Source: Pseudarthrobacter raffinosi (lineage in GTDB: Bacteria; Actinomycetota; Actinomycetes; Actinomycetales; Micrococcaceae). Taken from it: a stretch of 64,000 bases of DNA. Under the pieces are notes generated by a model. That model saw nothing but the letters and a program-made list of their open reading frames with translations. It ran no database searches and was not told the DNA's origin. Below, one piece after another: positions 37,400 through 46,822 of the stretch. The stretch's first letter is position 1. Each line of letters begins with the position of its first letter. The stretch is taken from positions 62,001-126,000 of the forward strand of contig NZ_JAMXBH010000002.1 of assembly GCF_023913735.1 (NCBI RefSeq), in the 5' to 3' direction. A program made the translations under genes and the position numbers.

Positions 37400-39034
37400 T
37401 TAGTTTTCGGTGACGGAAGATGACCGGGCTGCGAGTGCTGCAATGATCTCCTGCAGCTGTGCAACTCCGGCGGCGCGGTCGGTCAGGTGCAGTCGCAGGA
37501 CCGGGCGGCCATGGCCGGCCAGGACCTGGGCGTCGCCCGCGGCCTGGGCGGAAATCAGTTCCCCGAACGTGAACGGACGGTCCGGGATGGCCAGGTCTTC
37601 CGCAGGAGCGGCCGTGACCTGGAGAAAGACTCCAATGGCGGGTCCGCCCTTGTGGAACTGCCCGGTGGAGTGCAGGAACCGCGGGCCCCAGCCAAACGTG
37701 ACGGGACGGCCGCTTACGCCGGCAAGCGGGTCGCGGATGCCTTCCAGCTCTGCGAAGGCCAGCCGGTCAAAGTAGGCATGGACGCTGAGGTAGCTGTCGT
37801 CGTCGAGCGTTCCAAGGAGGGCGCCGACGGCTTCCTCCGCGGTGGCTGCCCCACGGAGCCAGTCACCGCCGCGGACCTCAACGGCGCCGTCCACGAAGGC
37901 GGCAGGGGTCGGTTCGGGCTGGGCATCCAGCAGGCCGCGGGCGGCAACCTTGGCTGCCTCCACGTCCGGCTGGTCATACGGGTTGATGCCCAGGAGGCGC
38001 CCGGCCACGGCAGTGGCGAACTCCCACACCATCATCTGGGTGGCCAGGCCGCCCGCGATGGCTACCTCGTTGTCACCGAGTTCGACGTCGGCATCCGCGG
38101 CTACCAGCCGCACCACCAGGACGTCCGCGGCGCCGGAGGTGACCTCCGGCGACGTCAGTCCGGCAACCACCGGCAGGACGCCGGTACCGAGCTTGCCGGT
38201 GGATTCGGCGATGAGCTGTTCGGCCCAGTCCGCGAAGCCCACAATGCCTGAGCCGTCCTCGGCGATGACAATCTTGTTGCGCAGCGGGTTGGTTCCGCCC
38301 AGGGCTGTTCCGAGGGCCAGACCGATGTTCTCGGCGGCGTCCTCGTTCAGGATCTCGGCGGCTTCCTCGGCCTCATCCAGGAAGGCCTGGATATCCACAC
38401 CGGCCAGGCCCGAGGGGACCAGCCCGAATGCGGTGAGGGCCGAGTAGCGGCCGCCCACGTTCGGATCGGCGTTGAAGACGGCGCGGTAGCCGGCCTCACG
38501 CGATGCCTTATCCAGCGGGGAACCGGGATCGGTGACGATGATGATCCGGCTCTTCGCTTCGATGCCGGCCTCGGTGAAGGCGTGCTCGAAGATCCGGCGC
38601 TGGGAGTCGGTCTCCAGGGTTGAACCGGACTTGGACGAAACCACAATCGCGGTTTCGGCCAGCCGGTCTGCGAGGGCAGCACGGACCTGGTCGGGGTCGG
38701 TGCTGTCCAGCACTGTCAGCTCGACGCCAGCGGTGCCGGCGATGACCTCGGGAGCCAGCGAAGATCCGCCCATGCCGCAAAGCACGATGCGGGTCACGCC
38801 GTCAGCCTTGAGGGCATCACGGAGCTCGAGGATGCCGGCCACAAGGGCCTGTGAGACGGTGGCCGCCTCCACCCAGCCGAGGCGGACAGCGGACTCGGCC
38901 TCGGCGTCGGGACCCCACAGGGTGTGGTCCTTGGCGAAGATCCGGGTGGCGATGCGGTCCGCCACGAGGGCGGGCAGGTGCTGCTCGAGTGCCTGCTGCG
39001 CGGCACCGGTGGCGTCGTAGCTGAGAGTGCTCAT
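37400..39034 (-). CDS. pgi: Glucose-6-phosphate isomerase
   Basis: Interconverts glucose-6-phosphate and fructose-6-phosphate; 544 residues. The first sugar-isomerase domain contains LCGMGGSSLAPEVIAG near residue 88 and VVSSKSGSTLETDSQ near 132. The second domain contains VIAEDGSGIVGFADWAEQLIAESTGK-type residues (short form AEQLIAEST) near 265 and NPYDQPDVEAAK near 350. It is the compact actinobacterial/bifunctional-like form rather than E. coli Pgi. Its place between tal and zwf links upper glycolysis with the pentose-phosphate enzymes. It starts six bases after tal. Confidence 0.95.
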   Translation of the reverse strand: MSTLSYDATGAAQQALEQHLPALVADRIATRIFAKDHTLWGPDAEAESAVRLGWVEAATVSQALVAGILELRDALKADGVTRIVLCGMGGSSLAPEVIAGTAGVELTVLDSTDPDQVRAALADRLAETAIVVSSKSGSTLETDSQRRIFEHAFTEAGIEAKSRIIIVTDPGSPLDKASREAGYRAVFNADPNVGGRYSALTAFGLVPSGLAGVDIQAFLDEAEEAAEILNEDAAENIGLALGTALGGTNPLRNKIVIAEDGSGIVGFADWAEQLIAESTGKLGTGVLPVVAGLTSPEVTSGAADVLVVRLVAADADVELGDNEVAIAGGLATQMMVWEFATAVAGRLLGINPYDQPDVEAAKVAARGLLDAQPEPTPAAFVDGAVEVRGGDWLRGAATAEEAVGALLGTLDDDSYLSVHAYFDRLAFAELEGIRDPLAGVSGRPVTFGWGPRFLHSTGQFHKGGPAIGVFLQVTAAPAEDLAIPDRPFTFGELISAQAAGDAQVLAGHGRPVLRLHLTDRAAGVAQLQEIIAALAARSSSVTEN

Positions 39035-39040
39035 AGTGGG

Positions 39041-40156
39041 TTAGGAGGCCTTCCGTGCGGCGGCAAGGGCACCTTCGACGTCGCCCAGGAGTTCATTCCA
39101 GCTGGCCACGAACTTGTCCAGGCCTTCGGATTCGAGGAGGGCGACAACCTCGTTGTAGGAGATGCCCAGTGCGTCCAGCGCGTCCAGCGTGGCGTTGGCC
39201 TCGGTGTACGTGCCGGAGACGGTGTCGCCGGTGACGACGCCGTGGTCGAACGTGGCATCGAGGGTCTTCTCCGGCATGGTGTTCACGACGCCGGGGGCGG
39301 CCAGTTCGGTCACGTACAGGGTGTCCGGGTAAGCCGGGTCCTTGACGCCGGTGGAGGCCCACAGCGGACGCTGGGGGAGGGCGCCGGCTTCAGCCAGCAG
39401 TGCCCAGCGTTCGGTGGCGAAGAGCTCCTCGTAGACCTGGTAGGCCAAGCGTGCGTTGGCCACGCCTGCCCTGCCCTTGAGGGCCTTGGCCTCGTCGGTG
39501 CCGATGACGTCAAGGCGCTTGTCGATTTCGGAGTCCACGCGGGACACGAAGAACGACGCGACCGAGTGGATCTTGGACATGTCGTGGCCGTTGTCCTTGG
39601 CCTGCTCCAGGCCTGACTGGAAGGCGTTGATGACTGCGCGGTAGCGCTCGAGCGAGAAGATCAGGGTCACGTTGACGCTGATGCCCTCGGCCAGCGTCGC
39701 GGTGATCGCTTCGAGGCCTTCGAGCGTGGCCGGGATCTTGATGTGGACGTTGTCCTTGTTGACCTTCTTGTACAGGTGCTTGGCTTCGGCAATGGTGCCG
39801 GCAGTGTCCCAGGCAAGGCGCGGGTCAACTTCGATGGACACGCGGCCGTCAACACCGTTGGTGGCTGCTGCCACCGGTGCGAAGAGGTCGCAGGCGTCGG
39901 CGACGTCGGTGGTGGTGATTTCGAAGATGGTCTCCTCGACGCTGGCGCCGGCTGCTGCCTGCGCCGCGATGATGGCGTCGTAGTCCGTGCCGGCCGTGAT
40001 GGCGGCGTGGAAGATGGACGGGTTGGTGGTCACACCAACAACGTTCTTCTCTTCGATCAGCTTCTGCAGCGTGCCGGTCTCAAGGCGGCTGCGGGAAAGG
40101 TCATCGAGCCAGATGGATACTCCGGCGTCGGAGAGCTGCTGTGTAGGGGTAGTCAT
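39041..40156 (-). CDS. tal: Transaldolase
   Basis: Transfers a dihydroxyacetone unit between sugar phosphates in the non-oxidative pentose-phosphate pathway; 371 residues. The N-terminus [19 protein letters not shown] is characteristic of the actinobacterial class. [13 protein letters not shown] binds phosphate. The Schiff-base Lys is in [16 protein letters not shown] near residue 140. I start at ATG 40156, which has AGGAGAT upstream; a frame extending a further 93 codons is Arg-rich and unconserved. It lies 23 bases after tkt. Confidence 0.97.
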   Translation of the reverse strand: MTTPTQQLSDAGVSIWLDDLSRSRLETGTLQKLIEEKNVVGVTTNPSIFHAAITAGTDYDAIIAAQAAAGASVEETIFEITTTDVADACDLFAPVAAATNGVDGRVSIEVDPRLAWDTAGTIAEAKHLYKKVNKDNVHIKIPATLEGLEAITATLAEGISVNVTLIFSLERYRAVINAFQSGLEQAKDNGHDMSKIHSVASFFVSRVDSEIDKRLDVIGTDEAKALKGRAGVANARLAYQVYEELFATERWALLAEAGALPQRPLWASTGVKDPAYPDTLYVTELAAPGVVNTMPEKTLDATFDHGVVTGDTVSGTYTEANATLDALDALGISYNEVVALLESEGLDKFVASWNELLGDVEGALAAARKAS

Positions 40157-40179
40157 GGTGATATCTCCTAAAATCTGGT

Positions 40180-42306
40180 TCAGGCCTGCAGGCCAGCGAG
40201 GGAGTCCTTGGCAGCGGCGGCGACAGCCACCGCGGTGATGCCGAACTCCTGGAAAAGGCGCTTGTAGTCGGCGGAAGCGCCATAGTGCTCGAGCGAGATG
40301 GAACGTCCGGCGTCGCCGACGAATTCCCTCCAGCCCAGGGCCAGCCCGGCCTCGACGGAGACCCGGGCCTTGACGGCAGCGGGGAGCACGGACTCGCGGT
40401 AAGCGGCGTCCTGCTTGTTGAACCACTCCACGCACGGCATGGAGACGACTCGGGCAGCGATGCCTTCAGCCTGGAGGGCTTCGCGGGCCTGGACGGCCAG
40501 CTGGACCTCGGAGCCGGTGCCGATCAGGATCACGTCGGCGGGCACGGTGGCGCCGTCCTTGGAAGCTTCAGCCAGGACGTAGCCACCCTTGGCCACACCG
40601 GAAACGGAACCGAACGTGTCGCCGTCGGCTTCGCCTTCACCGCGGGCATAGGTGGGGATGTTCTGGCGGGTCAGGACAATGCCGGCAGGGTTCTCGTGGT
40701 TCTCCAGCATGGTCTTCCATGCCACCGCGACCTCGTTGGCATCGCCGGGGCGGACCACGTCCAGGCCCACGATGGCGCGCAGGGAAGCGAGCTGTTCCAC
40801 CGGCTGGTGGGTGGGGCCGTCTTCGCCCAGGCCGATGGAGTCGTGCGTCCAGACATACAGGGACGGAACACCCATCAGGGCGCCGAGCCGGATGGCGGGC
40901 CGCTGGTAGTCGCTGAAGATCAGGAACGTGCCGGAGAACGCGCGGGTCCGGCCGTGCAGGGCAATGCCGTTCACGATCGATGCCGCGGCGTGCTCACGGA
41001 TACCGAAGTGCAGGACCCGGCCGTAGGGGTTGCCGGACCAGGTATCGGTCTGCTTGGAGGCGGGCACGAACGACGGCGAGCCTTCGATGGTGGTGTTGTT
41101 GGACTCGGCGAGGTCGGCGGAGCCGCCCCAGAGTTCCGGCATGACCGGTCCGAGTGCGTTCAGGACCTTGCCGGAAGCGGCGCGGGTGGAGACGTCCTTG
41201 CCGGCCGGGAAGACCGGAAGCGCGGCGTCCAGGCCGTCGGGCAGTTCGCGGGCCTCGATGCGCTGCAGGAGTGCAGAGCCTTCGGGGTTGGCGGCCTGCC
41301 AGGCGTTGAAGGACTCTTCCCATTCCTTCTTGGCAGCGGCGCCGCGGTCCACGACGGAGCGGGCGTGGGCCAGGACTTCCTGGTCAACGTCGAAGGACTT
41401 GGCGGGGTCGAAGCCCAGGACGGACTTCAGGCCTGCGACTTCCTCTGCGCCCAGGGCTGAACCGTGGATCTTGCCCGTGTTCTGCTTCTTGGGCGCCGGG
41501 TAGCCGATGATGGTGCGCAGCGAGATGATGGACGGCTTGGACGTCTCGGCCTTCGCGGCGAGCAGCGCGGAGTAGAGCTCCTGGACGTCTTCGACGTATT
41601 CGCCTGTCTCGGTCCAGTCGACGCGCTGGGTGTGCCAGCCGTAGGCCTCGTAGCGCTTGAGCACATCCTCGGTGAAGGAGATGTCGGTGTCATCCTCGAT
41701 GGAGATGTGGTTCTCATCGTAGACAACTACAAGGTTGCCCAGTTCCTGGTGGCCGGCCAGCGAGGACGCCTCGGACGTCACGCCTTCCTGCAGGTCCCCG
41801 TCGGAGGCGATAACCCAGATGGTGTGGTCGAAGGGGCTTTCGCCGGCCGCAGCATCGGCGTCGAACAGGCCGCGCATCCGGCGCTGGGAGTACGCGAACC
41901 CGACCGACGAGGCCAGGCCCTGGCCCAGCGGCCCGGTGGTGATCTCCACACCGGCAGTGTGCTTGTACTCCGGGTGGCCCGGCGTCAGGGAATCCCAAGT
42001 GCGAAGCGCCTCAAGGTCCTTCAGTTCCAGGCCGTAGCCCGACAGGAACAGTTGGATGTAAAGGGTCAGCGACGTGTGGCCGGGAGACAGGATGAAACGG
42101 TCGCGTCCCAGCCAGTCCGGGTTGCGCGGGTCGTGGCGCATCAGCTTCTGGAAGAGAAGGTAGGCGGCGGGCGCCAGGCTCATGGCCGTGCCCGGGTGGC
42201 CGTTACCGACCTTCTCGACGGCATCCGCAGCCAGAACGCGGATGGTGTCCACCGCGCGCTGGTCCAAGCTGGTCCATGACAGTTCTTGCTCTTCCAAATG
42301 TGGCAC
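40180..42306 (-). CDS. tkt: Transketolase
   Basis: Thiamine-diphosphate enzyme of the pentose-phosphate pathway, about 708 residues. The N-terminal domain has [17 protein letters not shown]. The cofactor motif runs from ASDGDLQEG to [10 protein letters not shown] (GDG-type ThDP-binding block, near residue 160-195). The pyrimidine domain has [17 protein letters not shown] and [15 protein letters not shown] near 470-490. The C-terminal domain is complete. I favour the GTG at 42306 (GAGAGGGG about ten bases upstream), but a TTG nine bases further in also fits homologous N-termini. First gene of the operon. Confidence 0.94.
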   Translation of the reverse strand: MPHLEEQELSWTSLDQRAVDTIRVLAADAVEKVGNGHPGTAMSLAPAAYLLFQKLMRHDPRNPDWLGRDRFILSPGHTSLTLYIQLFLSGYGLELKDLEALRTWDSLTPGHPEYKHTAGVEITTGPLGQGLASSVGFAYSQRRMRGLFDADAAAGESPFDHTIWVIASDGDLQEGVTSEASSLAGHQELGNLVVVYDENHISIEDDTDISFTEDVLKRYEAYGWHTQRVDWTETGEYVEDVQELYSALLAAKAETSKPSIISLRTIIGYPAPKKQNTGKIHGSALGAEEVAGLKSVLGFDPAKSFDVDQEVLAHARSVVDRGAAAKKEWEESFNAWQAANPEGSALLQRIEARELPDGLDAALPVFPAGKDVSTRAASGKVLNALGPVMPELWGGSADLAESNNTTIEGSPSFVPASKQTDTWSGNPYGRVLHFGIREHAAASIVNGIALHGRTRAFSGTFLIFSDYQRPAIRLGALMGVPSLYVWTHDSIGLGEDGPTHQPVEQLASLRAIVGLDVVRPGDANEVAVAWKTMLENHENPAGIVLTRQNIPTYARGEGEADGDTFGSVSGVAKGGYVLAEASKDGATVPADVILIGTGSEVQLAVQAREALQAEGIAARVVSMPCVEWFNKQDAAYRESVLPAAVKARVSVEAGLALGWREFVGDAGRSISLEHYGASADYKRLFQEFGITAVAVAAAAKDSLAGLQA

Positions 42307-42807
42307 GAAAACCGGGCCCCTCTCTGTGCTGATGGTGGGCGGTACGCGGGATCCGTTTCGGGGCACGCTATGGTGCCCGCTGCGGTGTGTACCAGCCGTT
42401 CACCATCGAAACGTTGATCTATCATTCAGCAGGGCTATGGGAACGCGTTATCCAACGCTTTTCTGCCGCTTGCTGATCTGGTGACAGCTTAGCTCGATTC
42501 CACTCTGCGGTCAGTGCAAATCTCACCTTTTGGACGCAATTTCCCCTTATGTGAATCGCCATTTCGTGAGGTTGAGTTAATCTGCTCGAATCACCCTGCG
42601 CGCAATCATCAGGGCCTAATCAGGGGGCATCTGTTACAAATGCGCACGGTATGATATTTGGAGGCCGACACCGGTAGCCGAGCCCTTTAGGGGCGGCTGG
42701 GGAGCCGGGGCGTTGCCGGGACCTCTTCTGATGACCATTGGCGGGCTGCCCGGCGAACGGCCGCAAGACACAGCTGCACCGCCAGACAGAACTGCCAACC
42801 AGAACGG
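42307..42807. other. Divergent intergenic region between tkt and ctaB
   Basis: About 500 bases without a convincing gene, the longest gap in the window, and visibly richer in A+T between 42420 and 42660. On the plus strand TATGAT (42650-42655) is a candidate -10 for ctaB, leaving a leader of about 145 bases. Within it, 42671-42695 can form a stem from AGCCG/CGGCT and CCCT/AGGG. The tkt promoter should lie here too but I could not fix it. Confidence 0.5.
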
Positions 42808-43767
42808 GTGACTGCCACCGTGAGCACAACAGATACGCCGCTTAATGCTTCCCGCACCAGAGGGGGAGCCGGGTTCGCCCGTAAGGCCAAGGCGTATTTC
42901 GCCCTCACCAAGCCGCGTGTCATTGAGTTGCTGCTGGTCAGCACCCTGCCCACCATGATCTACGCCGAGCGCGGCTTCCCGCCGATCGGTCTGATCCTGG
43001 CCACGCTGGTCGGCGGCGCGTTTGCTGCCGGCAGTGCCGGTGCCTTCAACTGCTACCTTGACCGCGACATCGACAAACTGATGCACCGGACCGAGAACCG
43101 TCCGCTCGTCACTGGCGAGGTGACGCCGCGCGAGGCGCTGGTGTTCTCCTGGCTGCTCGGGGCAGCCGCCATTGTTATTCTCTGGTTCGGCGCCAACCCA
43201 TTGGCCGCGTGGCTCGGGTTGGCCGCAATTTTCTTCTATGTAGTCATCTACACCATCATCCTCAAGCGCCGCACCGCACAGAACATTGTGTGGGGTGGAG
43301 CTGCGGGCTGCTTCCCGGTGCTGATTGCATGGGCCGCCGTGACCAATACCGTCGAATGGCCGGCCGTCATCCTGTTTATGGTCATCTTCCTCTGGACGCC
43401 GCCGCACTACTGGCCGCTTTCCATGCGTTACGGCGAGGACTACCGCAACGCGAACGTGCCCATGCTTGGGGCAATTGCAGGCGCCAAGGTGGTTTCCGTC
43501 CAGGTGGTCCTCTACGCCTGGGCCATGGTGGCCTGCTCGCTGCTGATGGTCCCCGCCGGTGGCGCGGGCTGGGTCTACACGGCCACGGCAGTGTTGGCGG
43601 GTGCCTGGTTCCTGTCCGAGTCGCACTCCCTGTACAACCGGGCGCAGCGCGAGGACATCTCGGACAAGCGCGCCATGAAGGTCTTCCACGGCTCCATCAG
43701 TTACCTGACGCTGTTGTTCATCGCATTGGCCGTGGATCCGTTCGTTGGATCAGCGATCATCGGTTAA
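42808..43767 (+). CDS. ctaB: Heme O synthase (protoheme IX farnesyltransferase)
   Basis: UbiA-type membrane prenyltransferase, 319 residues, that adds farnesyl to heme B to make heme O for cytochrome aa3 oxidase. About eight to nine membrane segments are visible. The first Asp-rich prenyl-diphosphate motif is [20 protein letters not shown] (near residue 75). The second motif region is [13 protein letters not shown] near 210. [10 protein letters not shown] block typical of the family precedes it. GTG 42808 is used; GTG 42820 is an alternative. It is divergent from tkt and convergent with ctaA. Confidence 0.95.
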   Translation: MTATVSTTDTPLNASRTRGGAGFARKAKAYFALTKPRVIELLLVSTLPTMIYAERGFPPIGLILATLVGGAFAAGSAGAFNCYLDRDIDKLMHRTENRPLVTGEVTPREALVFSWLLGAAAIVILWFGANPLAAWLGLAAIFFYVVIYTIILKRRTAQNIVWGGAAGCFPVLIAWAAVTNTVEWPAVILFMVIFLWTPPHYWPLSMRYGEDYRNANVPMLGAIAGAKVVSVQVVLYAWAMVACSLLMVPAGGAGWVYTATAVLAGAWFLSESHSLYNRAQREDISDKRAMKVFHGSISYLTLLFIALAVDPFVGSAIIG

Positions 43768-43778
43768 CAGCACCCCCA

Positions 43779-43810
43779 CCCAACGCTCTCTCACTTAACG
43801 TGGGTTTTTT
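43779..43810 (+). terminator. Intrinsic terminator after ctaB
   Basis: ACCCAACG at 43779-43786 pairs, with one bulged A, with CGTGGGT at 43799-43805, and a run of six T follows. The loop holds one copy of the CTCTCTCA repeat. Confidence 0.7.
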
Positions 43811-43973
43811 ACCGATCCTCTATCAGTACCTGCAGCTTTCTTAGCGACCCTCTCTCACCAACGGTGAAGGAGGGTCGCTTTTGTGTCTCCAGGAGGTAAG
43901 GGAAGATCCTGCGAACCACCGCAGGGAATGAGAGAGGGTCTGCCGATTCCATGCATTAAATGAGAGAGCGTCC
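43783..43973. repeat. Four copies of a CTCTCTCA-core repeat in nested inverted order
   Basis: Forward copies: ACGCTCTCTCACTTAAC (43783-43799) and GACCCTCTCTCACC (43846-43859). Inverted copies: GAATGAGAGAGGGTC (43926-43940) and TTAAATGAGAGAGCGTCC (43956-43973). The outer pair share ACGCTCTCTCA-TTAA and the inner pair share GACCCTCTCTCA, so the array is a nested palindrome. Confidence 0.7.
43844..43882 (+). terminator. Terminator-like hairpin in the ctaB-ctaA gap
   Basis: GCGACCCTC (43844-43852) pairs with GAGGGTCGC (43870-43878), with an inner CACC/GGTG stem, and is followed by TTTTGTG. It includes the second copy of the CTCTCTCA repeat. Confidence 0.65.
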
Positions 43974-43986
43974 TTACATGCGGGGC

Positions 43987-44011
43987 GCCACGGTTCGTCG
44001 CGAACCGTGGC
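43987..44011. repeat. Stem-loop downstream of ctaA
   Basis: An 11-bp perfect inverted repeat (43987-43997 with 44001-44011, loop TCG) lies 29 bases after the ctaA stop on the minus strand. No T-run follows on either strand. Confidence 0.55.
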
Positions 44012-44039
44012 ACTCCGTCGGGGCAAAAAGCGGTGGAGG

Positions 44040-44984
44040 TTACGTGACCGGGCTCGAACGGGCGAGGTCGGCGGAGTTTGTTGCCGCGCTCATCAGCAGC
44101 GCCGCCCCCAGCATGTGGGCGCCCACCAGCAAGGCGGGGATGCCGTTGTAGTACTGGGTGAAGCCGATGACGGCCTGCAGCAGGGTCACGGCAAGCAGCA
44201 ACAGGACGGACGTGCGGAACGGGCCATGGATCCGGCGGACAATCACCAGCACCAGTGCGAACAGTGTTCCGGCCGTGATCACATACGCCGGAACGGCATG
44301 GATGTGGGAGAACAGGTCCCAGTCCAGGCCGTTGCGGGGAGCATCGGCGTCACCGGCGTGGGGACCGGAGCCGGTCACCACTACGCCGAGCATTACGGCG
44401 AGGGCGGAGAAAAGCCCGACGGCGGCAGTCACCGGACGCATGACGCCCGGCAACGCGGGGAGCTGGACGCTGGCGTGGCGGCCAGTCCTGCTGTAGGCCC
44501 GGTTGACGAGCAGCGTGGCAATCACCACAAGGGCCATGGAAACGAGGAAGTGCAGGCCCACCACCCACGGATTGAGGTTGGTCAGCACGGTGATGCCACC
44601 GATCACCGCCTGTGCCGGGATGCTGGCCAGCAGGCCCAGCGCCAGCAGGAAGAGGTCCCGGCGCTCCTTGCGAAGGTTCCACAAGTACACAAGCATGGCC
44701 AGCGCAACCGCCGCCAGGGCAAACGTCAGGAGCCGGTTGCCGAACTCAATGAAGCCGTGGATCCCCATTTCGGCCGTGTTGACCAAAGAGGTCTCGGTGC
44801 AGCGCGGCCAGGTGGGGCAGCCGAGGCCGGATGCAGTCAGCCGCACCGCGCCGCCGGTCACCACTAGCAGCGTCTGGCCAACCAGGGACGCCACCGCGAG
44901 GCGGCGGACACTGGCGTCCACGGTTCGGGGCAGCCTCGCGATAAGGCGGCCGGCGATCTGGGGGAGGCGTGAAGCCGTGCTCAC
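44040..44984 (-). CDS. ctaA: Heme A synthase (COX15/CtaA)
   Basis: Membrane mono-oxygenase-type enzyme that oxidises the methyl group of heme O to give heme A; about 314 residues and eight membrane helices. Heme-ligand histidines are expected in EMGIHGFIEFGNR, VGLHFLVS, FSHIHAVPAY and VGAHMLGAAL, all present. The paired Cys of the first extracellular loop is seen in GLGCPTWPRC. I use GTG 44984, eight bases after the ABC permease gene; a start at 45032 would overlap that gene by 41 bases. It follows the two ABC genes on the same strand. Confidence 0.94.
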   Translation of the reverse strand: MSTASRLPQIAGRLIARLPRTVDASVRRLAVASLVGQTLLVVTGGAVRLTASGLGCPTWPRCTETSLVNTAEMGIHGFIEFGNRLLTFALAAVALAMLVYLWNLRKERRDLFLLALGLLASIPAQAVIGGITVLTNLNPWVVGLHFLVSMALVVIATLLVNRAYSRTGRHASVQLPALPGVMRPVTAAVGLFSALAVMLGVVVTGSGPHAGDADAPRNGLDWDLFSHIHAVPAYVITAGTLFALVLVIVRRIHGPFRTSVLLLLAVTLLQAVIGFTQYYNGIPALLVGAHMLGAALLMSAATNSADLARSSPVT

Positions 44985-44991
44985 GGATATC

Positions 44992-45762
44992 TCAATTCCA
45001 CTTGAACCAACGGATGGCTGCTGCTCCGGCAAGAACCGTCCAGAGCAGCAGGATAAGCGCGGCGCCGCCGTTCAACGAGCCGTGCAGGAAAGCTTCGCGC
45101 ATGGCCTCGCCGAGTGCGCCGGAGGGCAGGTAGTGGACCGCTCCCTGCGCCAGTGCGGGCAGCCGTTCCGCGGGAATGACTATCCCGCCCAGGGCGCCCA
45201 GCAGGATCCACAGCAGATTGGTGATGGCAAGGGTTGCCTCGGGCCGGACTGTGCCTGCCACCAGGAGCCCCAACGCGGTGAACGCCACGGCGCCCAGGGC
45301 CAGCAGCGACAGCCCAGGGAGCCAGCCGGAGGCAGGCGGCTGCCAGCCCAACGGAAGCGCCACCAGCGTCACCACTGCCACCTGGAGGCAGAGCACCGCG
45401 AGGACCGCCAGCACCTTACCCGCGATGAGGCCTTCGCGGCCCAGGGGTGTGGTGGACAGGAACCGGAGAACACCGTACCGCCGGTCAAAGCCGGTGGCGA
45501 TGCCCTGCCCGGTGAAGGCCGTGGACATGGCGCACAATGCCAGGATGCCGGGGACGGCCACATTGATGCGGCTGGCTCCGAAACCGTCCAGGAAAGGAGT
45601 GACGGTGAGCCCAATCAGCGCCAGAAGCGGCAGGACGACTGCAAGGATCAGCTGCTCGCCGTTCCGGAGCATCGTCAGTGATTCGTACTTACCCTGCAGC
45701 AGGATACGGCGCAGCAGCGTGGCTGGTGCTCCCTGGGCGGCGGTGGCTGCGGGAGCCGTCAT
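44992..45762 (-). CDS. ABC-2 type transporter permease
   Basis: Integral membrane protein of 256 residues with six predicted helices and an ABC-2 membrane domain. The cytosolic N-terminus RRILLQGKYESLTMLRNGEQLILAV is typical of exporter permeases (core KYESLTMLRNGEQ). YLPSGALGEAMREAFLHG precedes the last helix. The ATG at 45762 overlaps the ATPase stop by four bases, so this start is preferred to one 31 codons upstream. It makes an exporter with the adjacent ATPase. Because ctaA follows directly, a link to heme or cytochrome assembly is possible but unproven. Confidence 0.9.
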   Translation of the reverse strand: MTAPAATAAQGAPATLLRRILLQGKYESLTMLRNGEQLILAVVLPLLALIGLTVTPFLDGFGASRINVAVPGILALCAMSTAFTGQGIATGFDRRYGVLRFLSTTPLGREGLIAGKVLAVLAVLCLQVAVVTLVALPLGWQPPASGWLPGLSLLALGAVAFTALGLLVAGTVRPEATLAITNLLWILLGALGGIVIPAERLPALAQGAVHYLPSGALGEAMREAFLHGSLNGGAALILLLWTVLAGAAAIRWFKWN

Positions 45763-46727
45763 CGGATGTCCTTTCCCGAGATGTCCAGGAAGACATCTTC
45801 CAGGCTTCGTGCCGCCAGGCTCATGGAACCGGGCATCACGCCGTGGGCTGCCCACCAGGCGGTCAACGACGCGAGATCGCGGGGTGTCAGTGCACCCGAG
45901 GCCACGTAGCTTCCGGCCCGTGTTTCAGAGACGGCGATGGCATCGGGCAGCACGCCGGTGAAATCCAGCCCCGGGGGAGCCTCGAACACCAGGGTGCGGA
46001 CGTGGTCGGTGCCGGCCTCCACAGCCGGGTCCCGCTGCAGCAGCTGGGAAACTGTTCCCTCGGCGACGTTCCTGCCGGCGTCGATGATGTACACGTAGTC
46101 CGCCAGCCGCTGGGCGTCGTCCATCAGGTGTGTTGTCAGGATGATGCCCATCCCGGCCGCCCGCAGTTCCGAGATCAGCTCGAAGACCAGTTGCCGGGAC
46201 TGGGGATCCAGGCCGGCGCTGGGCTCGTCCAGGAAAAGGACTTCCGGATTGCCGATCAGTGCTGCGGCGAGGGCCAGACGCTGCTTCTGCCCACCGGAGA
46301 GTCTGCGCACGCTGGTCCTGGCGAAAGTATCAAGGCCGAGCCGTTCCACCAGTTCGTCAACTGAGCGGGGCCGCGCGTACATTCCGGCGATGTGCCGCAG
46401 AAGCGGGATGGGACGGGCCGACGGCGGGAGGCCGCCGTCCTGAAGCATGACGCCTACGCGGGACCGCAGGTCTGCGCCGGAACGGCCCGGATCCTGGCCG
46501 AGCAGCGAGATGCTGCCGCCGCTGCGCTTCTGCAGGCCCTGGGCGCATTCGATGGTGGTGGTCTTTCCGGCTCCATTGGCGCCCAGGAGGGCCGTGACCT
46601 GGCCGCGTTCGGCCATAAGGGATACGCCGTTGACCACCCGGAGCATTTTTCCGTCCAGGCTGGCCAGCGGACCAACATCCTTAATTAACCCGCTGATGGA
46701 CAGAACCGGGGATTCGGGGGATCGCAC
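45759..46727 (-). CDS. ABC transporter ATP-binding protein
   Basis: Nucleotide-binding subunit of 322 residues paired with the ABC-2 permease. Walker A is LLGANGAGKTTTIE near residue 50, signature RLSGGQKQRLALA near 140, Walker B VLFLDEPSAGLD near 162, and H-loop ILTTHLMDDAQRL near 195. The C-terminal 90 residues are an extension common in drug- and antibiotic-resistance exporters (DrrA-like). The GTG at 46727 is leaderless, six bases after TAGAAT, and is divergent from the suf operon. Confidence 0.93.
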   Translation of the reverse strand: MRSPESPVLSISGLIKDVGPLASLDGKMLRVVNGVSLMAERGQVTALLGANGAGKTTTIECAQGLQKRSGGSISLLGQDPGRSGADLRSRVGVMLQDGGLPPSARPIPLLRHIAGMYARPRSVDELVERLGLDTFARTSVRRLSGGQKQRLALAAALIGNPEVLFLDEPSAGLDPQSRQLVFELISELRAAGMGIILTTHLMDDAQRLADYVYIIDAGRNVAEGTVSQLLQRDPAVEAGTDHVRTLVFEAPPGLDFTGVLPDAIAVSETRAGSYVASGALTPRDLASLTAWWAAHGVMPGSMSLAARSLEDVFLDISGKDIR

Positions 46728-46733
46728 CCCAGC

Positions 46734-46739
46734 ATTCTA
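46734..46739 (-). promoter_or_regulatory. -10 element of the ABC exporter-ctaA unit (leaderless)
   Basis: On the minus strand TAGAAT ends six bases before the GTG at 46727. No ribosome-binding site is present. Confidence 0.55.
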
Positions 46740-46780
46740 CGCGATGTAGTACTGGCGGCCCTGCAGTGGACCCGGGCCGC

Positions 46781-46817
46781 AGGTCAGCCTGACCTTACTA
46801 GTACGGGGGAGTAAATT
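46781..46817 (+). promoter_or_regulatory. DtxR/IdeR-like iron box over the suf promoter
   Basis: AGGTCAGCCTGACCT (46781-46795) is a perfect palindrome around a central C. It agrees with the DtxR/IdeR core AGGTTAGCCTAACCT at 13 of 15 positions. A promoter CTGACC (46789-46794), 17-base spacer and TAAATT (46812-46817) overlaps it, so the box would cover the -35. The suf operon lies downstream. Confidence 0.5.
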
Positions 46818-46822
46818 ACGAC

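Noticed and set aside
40157..40435. N-terminal extension of transaldolase by 93 codons
   Set aside because: The extension is Arg-rich, overlaps tkt, and lacks conservation; an AGGAGAT site precedes the internal ATG at 40156.
46796..46803. TACTAGTA palindrome before sufR as the SufR operator
   Set aside because: It is only eight bases and I cannot connect it with a known SufR site; the larger palindrome beside it fits a DtxR box better.
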